DNA of 7,860 nucleotides, taken from assembly GCA_905478725.1 (NCBI GenBank), contig CAJQJT010000253.1:1-7860 (forward strand), written 5' to 3'. Origin of the DNA: an uncultured Pseudomonadales bacterium (lineage in GTDB: Bacteria; Pseudomonadota; Gammaproteobacteria; Pseudomonadales; Porticoccaceae). The notes under the pieces are model-generated. The model made no database searches. It had not been told where the DNA came from and saw only the letters and a list, made by a program, of their open reading frames with translations. Position numbers and translations under genes: made by a program. Positions within the stretch are counted from its first letter, which is position 1. Each line of letters opens with the position of its first letter. Shown here one piece after another: positions 1-5,793 of the stretch.

Positions 1-1025
1 CCTTCATAGATACCGCGCACCGACCAGGAGACCCAGCCGTAGGCTTCGCCCACATCGAGCTCGGCAGGCAATTTAATCTCGCGCATCAGACTAAATACAT
101 CGCGGCCCTGATTCATGCCCTGAACGGTTTGGTCGTGGACATATTGGATGGCGTCGCGGTAACGGGTCATCTCGCGACGGATATTGTCGTTGCCAAAAAT
201 CGGCTCACCGTGGCTCGGCAGCAGAATTTCTGGCTGCAGCGCCAACACACGATTAATCGACTCTATATAGTCCAGCGCCCAGCGCGGCTTGGTACCGCGC
301 AAAGTGTAGATGTTGGGAAATGAACGGTAAAAAAGATCGCCGACAAAAGCGGCTTTGTATTCCGGCATCCACACAGTCAGAGCATCGTAGGTTTCCGCTG
401 GGGTGTGGAGGATTTCAAACTGTTCGCTGCCAAGAGTAAAGTGCAGGCGCCGATCAAATAAGGTGTTGGGCAACATATTGACACCAGCACTCTGGCTGAC
501 GGAGGACGACGGCGCGTCCTCTTCAATCAGATCAAAACCAAATTGCGCGCTGTTACGCTGCATAAATAGTTTGCCCAAGCGCTTTTGATAGTTGAGAAAC
601 TCAACCATATTCTGCTGGGCAATGACCTTGGTCTGGGGCTCTCGCCACAGTGCCACACCGCCGGTGTGATCGCCGTGGCCATGGGTAATAATAATCGAGT
701 GTACCGGCTCATCACTTACCGCGGTCAATAGCTGCTTATGCTTGGGTGCCATGGCTGGCAAAGAAGTATCGATAATCACATTGCCTTCGTTGGTAACCAC
801 CATAAAGGTATTGCCAAAGCCGGTGGCCTTGTAGATAACCTCATTGATTTTTTGTGCGACCTGCTGATTACTGCCCTGCTGGAGATGCAGGCTAGGATCC
901 ACGCGGCCGCTCTTTAGGGCTTCGGGTTCGTAGCTGTCGGCAAAGGACGGCAAAGCAAAAGGAATAGCCACGGCCGATATCAGCAAAAGCGCAGCTAACC
1001 TACCTTGATGATTAAGACTCAACAT
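1..1025 (-). CDS. Exported alkylsulfatase-type MBL-fold metallo-hydrolase (3' end outside window)
   Basis: The visible 341 residues begin with a Sec-type signal peptide: a basic start, a hydrophobic stretch at about 10-26, and likely cleavage after the SFA ending at A29. The enzyme should therefore act in the periplasm. The metallo-beta-lactamase motif THGHGDH gives metal ligands H115, H117, D119 and H120. By alignment from memory with the SDS hydrolase SdsA1, further ligands are E211 (TPAET), D230 (VGDLF) and H272 (PSHGEPIFG). Family-specific stretches are PNIYTLRG (237-244) and HDQTVQGMNQG (297-307). The frame runs off the window at YGWVSWSVRGIYE, where the alkylsulfatase dimerisation domain normally starts. 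Family members hydrolyse alkyl sulfate esters to alcohol and sulfate. One ligand is Asp where SdsA1 has Glu, so sulfatase activity is inferred. The ATG at 1025-1023 is preceded, 8 nt away, by a GGGGAG ribosome site. It is the third gene of a leftward string, 96 bp after the PF10118 gene. Confidence 0.85.
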   Translation of the reverse strand, partial: MLSLNHQGRLAALLLISAVAIPFALPSFADSYEPEALKSGRVDPSLHLQQGSNQQVAQKINEVIYKATGFGNTFMVVTNEGNVIIDTSLPAMAPKHKQLLTAVSDEPVHSIIITHGHGDHTGGVALWREPQTKVIAQQNMVEFLNYQKRLGKLFMQRNSAQFGFDLIEEDAPSSSVSQSAGVNMLPNTLFDRRLHFTLGSEQFEILHTPAETYDALTVWMPEYKAAFVGDLFYRSFPNIYTLRGTKPRWALDYIESINRVLALQPEILLPSHGEPIFGNDNIRREMTRYRDAIQYVHDQTVQGMNQGRDVFSLMREIKLPAELDVGEAYGWVSWSVRGIYE

Positions 1026-1121
1026 TTAACTCACTCCCCAGCCCACTAAAGTTACCGATTGTGGCGTCTTTTCGCGCCTCTTTACTGACTTTTCTATCTT
1101 TTAAGCTATTTTTCGCAGAAC

Positions 1122-1994
1122 TTAATGACTCTGCTGCAATTCCCACTGGGTAATCAAGTGGCTGGTGTCCTCTTGCCAAGGATGAAAATCCTCACGGAAG
1201 AAATCCTTGTAGGGTGCCCAGGTGCCCTTCAATATGCCCTGCTTACCAAACAAAAAGCGGACTCCCGAGAACCAGACTTTCGGACTCCAGAGCACACCGT
1301 CGCACTTCAAGATATGACGCACCCCATGGAGAATATCCCAAGTCAAAAACAAGGTGCTGCGCCGCATCGCCGCGCGACGCATTTTTTCTGTGCCGCCTAT
1401 AGCGCGATAGACATCAAAGGCCACGGCCTTATGTTCCATCTCTTCCACCGAATGCCACTGCCAAAGGTCTCGCATGGCGGGATCGGCATCGGCGAAGATA
1501 CCGCTATCTCCCAGGGCTTTCTCCGCTAACACCGCGGTTAAATGTTCCACTGCCGCAGTACCAGCAAGCTGCTCCCGAGCCGGAACATTCTTTTTTACCC
1601 AGCTCATGCGGCGACGCAGTGGGCCTTCGAGTTTTTCCAGATCATAGCCGCGGAGTGCACAGAGCATTTCGTTGTAGCGCCTGTGTTCTCGCAGGTGCAC
1701 CGCTTCTTGGCTAAAAAACTGGCGCATCTCTTCTTGCAGCTTGGGGTCGGTAATGCGATCGCGATAGTGGCGCACCGAGTTAATAAAAAACTGCTCGCCG
1801 AGAGGAAAGGTGATCGACATGGCATTGAACCAGGCCGTGGCAAAGACATCTTTGCGCATCCAGTCACCTTTGAGGGCCTCGGCCAAATCATGCTGCCGAT
1901 TGCGCGGCTGAATGGCCACATCTGCTGGTGTAAACGACTGGCTCTCGCTCTTACTCTCGCTCTTACTCTCGCTCTGACTCTCGCTCTGACTCAC
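1122..1994 (-). CDS. PF10118/COG3687 family protein ('metal-dependent hydrolase'), ferritin-like di-iron pattern
   Basis: A 290-residue cytoplasmic protein without signal peptide or clear membrane segment. I recognise it as the family annotated 'predicted metal-dependent hydrolase' (COG3687). Four helical stretches carry E67 (PLGEQFF), E97-x2-H100 (FSQEAVH), E150 (AAVEH) and E185-x2-H188 (VEEMEH). This is the canonical ligand order of ferritin-like di-iron carboxylate proteins, so an oxidative or oxygenase role is at least as likely as hydrolysis; that is inference from the pattern. The first 20 residues are a low-complexity Ser/Glu/Gln/Lys tail encoded by a 12-bp tandem repeat. The start is GTG at 1994-1992. 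AGGAG lies 8 nt upstream and overlaps the end of the thiolase gene, and the next in-frame Met is only at residue 46. With 11 bp between the genes, translational coupling to the thiolase is likely. Family recognition is good; the reaction is unknown. Confidence 0.85.
   Translation of the reverse strand: MSQSESQSESKSESKSESQSFTPADVAIQPRNRQHDLAEALKGDWMRKDVFATAWFNAMSITFPLGEQFFINSVRHYRDRITDPKLQEEMRQFFSQEAVHLREHRRYNEMLCALRGYDLEKLEGPLRRRMSWVKKNVPAREQLAGTAAVEHLTAVLAEKALGDSGIFADADPAMRDLWQWHSVEEMEHKAVAFDVYRAIGGTEKMRRAAMRRSTLFLTWDILHGVRHILKCDGVLWSPKVWFSGVRFLFGKQGILKGTWAPYKDFFREDFHPWQEDTSHLITQWELQQSH
1943..1990 (-). repeat. Four 12-bp tandem repeats inside the 5' end of the PF10118 gene
   Basis: On the plus strand the units are TCTCGCTCTTAC, TCTCGCTCTTAC, TCTCGCTCTGAC and TCTCGCTCTGAC. 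Read on the minus strand they encode four alternating blocks, (Q/K)-S-E-S. The 12-bp period keeps the frame, so slippage would lengthen or shorten the N-terminal tail by four residues at a time without breaking the gene. Confidence 0.95.
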
Positions 1995-2002
1995 GGCAAA
2001 AA

Positions 2003-2007
2003 CTCCT
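2003..2007 (-). promoter_or_regulatory. Ribosome binding site overlapping the thiolase stop codon
   Basis: AGGAG on the minus strand shares bases with the TAG stop of the thiolase gene (2008-2006) and lies 8 nt before the GTG start of the PF10118 gene. It supports the non-ATG start and suggests that ribosomes ending the thiolase restart here. Confidence 0.7.
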
Positions 2008-3241
2008 ACATACGTTCAACAATAATCGCTGGCGCCATTCCGCCGCCTGCACACATAGTGATCAGGCCGCGTTTTAGTTGGCGTCGCTCTAACTCATCTA
2101 CCATAGTGCCAATCAACATGGCACCGGTTGCACCTATAGGGTGACCCAGAGCCATAGCACCGCCGTTAACATTCACTGTGTCACGATCCAGATCCAGATC
2201 ACGAATAAATTTCTCCGCAACTACAGCAAAGGCTTCATTGATTTCCCAGAGATCTATATCGGCTTTTTCTAGACCCGCTTTGGCTAGCACGCGCTTGGCC
2301 GCAGGCACTGGTGCGTTGAGCATCAGTGAGGGGCAGTCACCCATATTACAGAATGCCAAAACCTTGGCTCGCGGCTTCCAGCCCTGCTTGGTTGCGTAGT
2401 CAGGTGAGGCCAACAGTACTGCAGCGGCGCCGTCTACTACACCGGAGGAATTGCCGGCGTGATGCACATGCTTGATTTTCACATCTGGGTATTTCACTGC
2501 CATCAATTTGGCATAAGTCGAACCCTCTTCATCCAGCGGCATATGCGCCAGCTTTTCAAAAGATGGGTTTAACTGACTGAGGCTTTCACGAGTCGTGCTC
2601 GGACGCGGGAACTCGTCCTTATCCAATGCCAGAGTGCCATCGTCGTGATACACCGGCACCAGGCTCTTATCGAAATGACCATTGGCGATGGCGTGAGCGG
2701 CACGCTCCTGACTCACGGCAGCTAGGCTATCGAGGTCTTCTCGAGAGATACCTTCAATCGTCGCGATGGTATCGGCACAGATACCCTGGTGGGACTGACC
2801 ATACATCTCGCGCAAATGCTCATTGCCTGAATCCACAAAGGGCGAAACATCGCCACTCAGCAGACCGTAACCGGACATCATTTCACAGCCGCCGGCTACT
2901 ACTAAGTCTTCCATACCGGACATAATCGACGCCGCGGCCATATTCACCGTGGTAATCCCGGAGCCGCAAAAACGATCCAGGGTGACGCCGCTAGAGGTCA
3001 CGTCATAACCCGCATCCAGTGCCGACATGCGCCCCATATCATTGCCATTTTGACCGCGCTGGACATTACAGCCCCAGATCACGTCAGCGACATCAGCCGT
3101 GTTGACATTATTGCGCTCAGCCAGTGCTTTGAGCACAGTGGAGCCCAGTCGCTGGGGATGAATAGTAGTGAGGGCTCCACGGCCCGGCTTGCCAATGCCA
3201 CGGGGAGTGCGACAGGCGTCAATAATCCATGCTTCAGTCAT
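2006..3241 (-). CDS. Acetyl-CoA C-acyltransferase (degradative thiolase)
   Basis: A complete 411-residue thiolase of typical length. The nucleophilic cysteine is C92 in DRFCGSGITT; the second active-site group is H367 in GGAMALGHPIGATGA and C397 in MCAGGGMAP; the NEAF motif is at 335-338. These match degradative or biosynthetic thiolases (EC 2.3.1.16 or 2.3.1.9) rather than condensing ketoacyl synthases. Expected function is cytoplasmic CoA-dependent cleavage of a 3-ketoacyl-CoA, the last beta-oxidation step, or the reverse acetoacetyl-CoA condensation; chain length cannot be read. The ATG at 3241-3239 has AAAGG about 8 nt upstream. It is the first gene of the leftward string and diverges from the dehalogenase gene. 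No FadB-like partner is in the window, so it is not the classical fadBA pair. Confidence 0.95.
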   Translation of the reverse strand: MTEAWIIDACRTPRGIGKPGRGALTTIHPQRLGSTVLKALAERNNVNTADVADVIWGCNVQRGQNGNDMGRMSALDAGYDVTSSGVTLDRFCGSGITTVNMAAASIMSGMEDLVVAGGCEMMSGYGLLSGDVSPFVDSGNEHLREMYGQSHQGICADTIATIEGISREDLDSLAAVSQERAAHAIANGHFDKSLVPVYHDDGTLALDKDEFPRPSTTRESLSQLNPSFEKLAHMPLDEEGSTYAKLMAVKYPDVKIKHVHHAGNSSGVVDGAAAVLLASPDYATKQGWKPRAKVLAFCNMGDCPSLMLNAPVPAAKRVLAKAGLEKADIDLWEINEAFAVVAEKFIRDLDLDRDTVNVNGGAMALGHPIGATGAMLIGTMVDELERRQLKRGLITMCAGGGMAPAIIVERM

Positions 3242-3264
3242 CTGATTTACCTTTTGTAGAATGC

Positions 3265-3293
3265 GCTATAAAAGCTGCTGTTGAAATCACCAA
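3265..3293 (-). promoter_or_regulatory. Weak candidate sigma70 promoter for the thiolase string
   Basis: On the minus strand, TTGGTG (3293-3288) is followed after 17 bp by TATAGC (3270-3265). Matches to consensus are 3/6 and 4/6. The -10 lies 23 bp upstream of the thiolase start codon, a sensible distance, but the match is weak and promoter-like AT-rich alternatives exist nearby. Confidence 0.25.
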
Positions 3294-3434
3294 AGTCAGT
3301 TTTCTGCTTTGGATTTATTATGATTTATCTTTACTGCCTACCTTCAGACTATTCCCCATACCAAAAGCATGCAAGCTTAGTTGTGACCCATTGGACAGGC
3401 CCGAGGGAACGTCGCTCAAAACAAGCAGAGACGG

Positions 3435-3448
3435 AGCCTGCTCAGGCT
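3435..3448. repeat. Short palindrome AGCCTG-CT-CAGGCT
   Basis: Two perfect 6-bp arms are separated by 2 bp, about 17 bp upstream of the larger palindrome. The loop is too short for a good hairpin, so if it has a function it is more likely as a protein site. Chance occurrence cannot be excluded. Confidence 0.4.
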
Positions 3449-3465
3449 GACTAAAAATGTATTGT

Positions 3466-3493
3466 CAGCAAAAGTGTCACTACAATTTTGCTG
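3466..3493. promoter_or_regulatory. 28-bp palindrome, candidate operator of the divergent region
   Basis: The arms CAGCAAAA (3466-3473) and TTTTGCTG (3486-3493) are perfectly complementary. Inside them TGT (3475-3477) pairs with ACA (3482-3484), so 11 of 14 half-site positions are symmetric. The site covers the -35 element and spacer of the rightward promoter candidate, where a bound repressor would block polymerase. No T-run follows and no gene ends here, so a terminator is unlikely. The cognate regulator is not identifiable in the window. Confidence 0.6.
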
Positions 3494-3502
3494 GGTTATA
3501 CT
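3474..3502 (+). promoter_or_regulatory. Candidate sigma70 promoter for the dehalogenase operon
   Basis: GTGTCA (3474-3479, 4/6) and TATACT (3497-3502, 5/6) are separated by 17 bp. Transcription would start near 3509, giving a leader of about 60 nt before the chosen ATG. The palindrome at 3466-3493 overlaps the -35 and spacer. Confidence 0.5.
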
Positions 3503-3567
3503 CTTAGAAAATAGACTCTAATAAAAACAGCCTGTAAAAAAAAGCCTTATAAATGCGCGGAGAAAGC

Positions 3568-4689
3568 ATGGACATTCTACGAACCCCAGACCACTGTTTT
3601 GACGATATTCCCGAGTATCCCTTTGAACCTCACTACACCACAGTCAAAACCGACGACGGCAGCGATCTTAGAATCCATCATATAGATGAAGGCCCAAAAG
3701 ATGGCCCGGTGATTTTATGTATGCACGGGCAACCGGTTTGGAGCTATCTCTACGCGCGCATGATTCCCCATTTAGTCAAAGCCGGCATTCGCGTAATTGC
3801 CCCTGACCTGCCCGGCTATGGCAAATCCGATAAACCTGCAGCGCGGGAAGATTACACATACCAGCGCCAGGTGGATTGGATGAATCAGTGGTTGGTACAA
3901 AATGACTTTACCAACCTGACTTTTTTTGGTCAGGACTGGGGCGGCTTAATTGGCCTGCGCATGGTGGCGGATAACGGCGATCGCTTTGCCCGCGTGGCGA
4001 TTGGTAATACAGGATTACCCTACAGTCCAGATGTGCCTCAAAAAGTTGTTGAGGAAATCACCGCATTTCGAAATTCCAAGAAAAAATTAAATCTGTTTTC
4101 GATGATGGCACAGATGAAAAAAATGAATGGTGCGGGCGGCGAAAAATACTCAAGTCTGAGACAGTTTGCCCATTGGCAAAAATATACCTGGCAGAACAAA
4201 GATGTTCCAGTTGGTATTATTAGCTCCTCCCAGATGGAAAAACGCAATCCGTTATCTGTGGCGCTAGAACTTTTTATGCGCACAATCGGGCTGGGAAAAA
4301 TATCGCCATTTCCCAGCCAGCTGTCAACTATCTATGAAGCCCCCTTTCCCAGTGAAAAATATAAAATGGCCGTGCGGGCCATGCCCACCCAAGTGCCGAT
4401 CATGCCGGACCCATCCCTAGACGCGCAGAAAAAAGCCTGGGGGTTTTTTGAAACATTTGAAAAACCTTTTTTATGTGTCGGCGCCGGCAATGACCCTATA
4501 ACCAACGGCTTTGAAAAACCCTGGCTGGCAAAGGTGCCCGGCACCAAAGGTCAGGCCCATGCCACTATTGGCGGCGGCCATTTCTTTCAGTGGGGAAAAG
4601 CAGAAAAATTGTCCGGAATTTTGGCTGATTTTATTTTCAAAAACGGTGGCAAACAATCACCCATAAAATCCCCGGAGGCGTCAGTATGA
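3568..4689 (+). CDS. Haloalkane dehalogenase, HLD-I-like, with enlarged cap domain
   Basis: An alpha/beta hydrolase of 373 residues from the chosen start. It carries HGQPVWS (oxyanion region, 54-60), GQDWGG with nucleophile D123 and adjacent halide-binding W124, a cap tryptophan at W203 (HWQKYTW), acid D309 in GNDPIT, and histidine H338 in GGHFFQW. The Asp-Trp pair, the cap Trp and the late acid position match DhlA-type dehalogenases (EC 3.8.1.5), which hydrolyse C-halogen bonds to an alcohol and halide. Against DhlA (D124, W175, D260, H289), nucleophile-to-cap-Trp is 80 rather than 51 residues and cap-Trp-to-acid is 106 rather than 85, while acid-to-His is 29 in both. The extra residues are therefore in or near the cap, so the active-site entrance is probably altered. 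I chose ATG 3568 because GGAG lies 5 nt before it; an in-frame ATG at 3553 lacks a ribosome site. Its stop overlaps the next start (ATGA). A related hydrolase activity remains possible. Confidence 0.88.
   Translation: MDILRTPDHCFDDIPEYPFEPHYTTVKTDDGSDLRIHHIDEGPKDGPVILCMHGQPVWSYLYARMIPHLVKAGIRVIAPDLPGYGKSDKPAAREDYTYQRQVDWMNQWLVQNDFTNLTFFGQDWGGLIGLRMVADNGDRFARVAIGNTGLPYSPDVPQKVVEEITAFRNSKKKLNLFSMMAQMKKMNGAGGEKYSSLRQFAHWQKYTWQNKDVPVGIISSSQMEKRNPLSVALELFMRTIGLGKISPFPSQLSTIYEAPFPSEKYKMAVRAMPTQVPIMPDPSLDAQKKAWGFFETFEKPFLCVGAGNDPITNGFEKPWLAKVPGTKGQAHATIGGGHFFQWGKAEKLSGILADFIFKNGGKQSPIKSPEASV
4674..4678 (+). promoter_or_regulatory. Strong ribosome binding site for the MEST-like gene
   Basis: GGAGG lies inside the end of the dehalogenase gene, 7 nt before the ATG at 4686. 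It fixes that start over the out-of-frame ATG at 4699 and allows independent initiation in addition to stop-start coupling. Confidence 0.75.
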
Positions 4690-5630
4690 ATCAGATAAGT
4701 GAACATATTGCCCAACGGAGTCACCCTGGACCAGAGCTTTGGCGTGAGCGCGGCGAACTTGTCGAACTGCTCGGCCACAGCCTGTTTGTTATTGATGAGA
4801 GCCCCAACCAAAGCGCGGAAAAAAGTAGCGCTGAGGCTAAAACGCTGCCGACCATTTTACTGCTTCACGGTTTCCCCACGTCCAGCTGGGACTGGCAGCC
4901 AATTTGGAATACCCTGGCACAGGACTACCGTTTAATCGCTGTAGACATGCTTGGATTTGGTTTTTCCGACAAACCCAATAAACATCAATATTCTATTCAT
5001 GGACAGGCTGATCTGATTGAAGCGCTGGTACAAACCAAACAGCTAAAACAGTTTCATGTACTGACCCATGACTATGGTGATACGGTTGGCCAAGAACTTT
5101 TATCCCGCCAGCTTGAAGGAAGCGGCGCCGGTGAATGGCTCTCATGCTGTTTTTTAAATGGCGGCCTGTTTCCCGAAACCCACCGTGCACTATTAACGCA
5201 AAAGCTCTTATTGAGCCCCATAGGCAGCCTGCTCAATCGACTCACCGGCTATGCAACCTTTTGCCGCAACTTTAGCTCGGTGTTTGGCACCAAGAGCAAA
5301 CCCTCGGAAGAGGAATTGGAAAATTTTTGGTGGCTGATTAATATTAATAACGGCAAACATATCTTTCACAATCTAATGACCTATATTCGCGATCGCCTAG
5401 AGCACCGTGAGCGGTGGGTGTCAGCTATGCAGCAGTCAACTATCCCCCTGTGCCTAATAAATGGCTCAGTGGACCCGGTCTCTGGCAAGCATATGGTGGC
5501 GCGCTATAAAGAACTTAACTGTCGTTTGGATTATCTTGCTCAACTTCCCGAGATTGGCCACTACCCTCAGGTGGAGGCACCGAAAGAGGTGGCCACCCAC
5601 TATCAGAATTTTTTGCAACCGCTACTTTAG
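4686..5630 (+). CDS. MEST/PEG1-like alpha/beta hydrolase
   Basis: A 314-residue alpha/beta hydrolase. Motifs closely match vertebrate MEST as I remember it: LLHGFPTSSWDW (59-70), DMLGFGFSDKP (87-97), YSIHGQAD (102-109), THDYGDTVGQELL (127-139), NGGLFPETHR (158-167), the RRW/ERW region near 243, and SVDPVSG plus IGHYPQ at the C-terminus. The probable catalytic triad is nucleophile D129, acid D263 and H292. An Asp nucleophile relates it to epoxide hydrolases and haloalkane dehalogenases, but HDYGD lacks the Asp-Trp halide pair, so dehalogenation is unlikely. The biochemical reaction of MEST is not settled to my knowledge, so I assign none here. No signal peptide is seen; it is probably cytoplasmic. 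Residues 39-53 (Ser/Ala/Glu-rich) look like a flexible insert. It overlaps the dehalogenase gene by 4 bp and is presumably co-translated, implying a linked job such as handling the dehalogenation product. Confidence 0.85.
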   Translation: MNQISEHIAQRSHPGPELWRERGELVELLGHSLFVIDESPNQSAEKSSAEAKTLPTILLLHGFPTSSWDWQPIWNTLAQDYRLIAVDMLGFGFSDKPNKHQYSIHGQADLIEALVQTKQLKQFHVLTHDYGDTVGQELLSRQLEGSGAGEWLSCCFLNGGLFPETHRALLTQKLLLSPIGSLLNRLTGYATFCRNFSSVFGTKSKPSEEELENFWWLININNGKHIFHNLMTYIRDRLEHRERWVSAMQQSTIPLCLINGSVDPVSGKHMVARYKELNCRLDYLAQLPEIGHYPQVEAPKEVATHYQNFLQPLL

Positions 5631-5641
5631 CGTAAATTTTT
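5620..5641 (+). terminator. Weak candidate terminator at the end of the hydrolase operon
   Basis: CGCTA (5620-5624) pairs with TAGCG (5628-5632) around a CTT loop, overlapping the TAG stop. TAAATTTTT (5633-5641) follows. A 5-bp stem is short and the T-run is offset by four bases, so termination would be inefficient at best. Confidence 0.25.
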
Positions 5642-5663
5642 AAGCGTTGAGAGCCAAGAAAAA

Positions 5664-5720
5664 CACCACCAGCAGTCTGCGCCTTCCAAAGGCGAGGAAT
5701 GGTGGCGGCGCTTGCGCCGC
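5664..5720. repeat. Nested hairpin cluster in the spacer before the DUF6122-like gene
   Basis: CGCCTT-CCA-AAGGCG (5680-5694) forms a 6-bp stem with a triloop. GCGGCG-CTTG-CGCCGC (5705-5720) forms a perfect 6-bp GC stem with a CTTG loop. CCACC (5666-5670) can pair with GGTGG (5701-5705) around the first hairpin. No T-run follows on either strand, so these are not ordinary terminators; an RNA processing or stabilising structure, or a REP-like element, would fit. Confidence 0.55.
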
Positions 5721-5793
5721 GATCGTTGCTGCTGTGGCCCAGCCTGCAAAGCGCTGTACAATATAAAGTCACAAAACAAAGAGCCAAAAACCT

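Larger units (their letters stand above)
3242..3567. other. Divergent intergenic control region
   Basis: This stretch separates the leftward thiolase start from the rightward dehalogenase start. It contains a weak leftward promoter candidate near the thiolase (3265-3293), a short palindrome (3435-3448), a long palindrome (3466-3493), a rightward promoter candidate (3474-3502), and a roughly 60-nt leader ending in the dehalogenase ribosome site. The only open frame across it (3229-3450, plus) overlaps the thiolase start and has no recognisable content. I see nothing convincing in 3300-3430. Confidence 0.7.

Noticed and set aside
1063..1078. GGCG...CGCC inverted repeat between the PF10118 and alkylsulfatase-like genes
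   Set aside because: The stem is only 4 bp with an 8-nt loop and no T-run, so it is within chance expectation.
1943..1990. CRISPR-like array
   Set aside because: The units are contiguous 12-bp repeats without spacers and lie inside a coding frame.
1542..2144. 200-residue plus-strand open frame
   Set aside because: It lies antisense to the PF10118 gene and the end of the thiolase. Its Leu/Ala/Thr repeats are the 12-bp repeat read in another frame, and no family is recognisable.
3229..3450. 73-residue plus-strand open frame in the divergent region
   Set aside because: It overlaps the thiolase start, has no good ribosome site and no recognisable content.
2006..5630. Olefin biosynthesis (Ole) cluster, because thiolase-fold and dehalogenase-like genes occur together
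   Set aside because: The thiolase has the degradative His/Cys motifs rather than OleA features, the dehalogenase is HLD-I-like rather than the OleB type, and no OleC or OleD is present.
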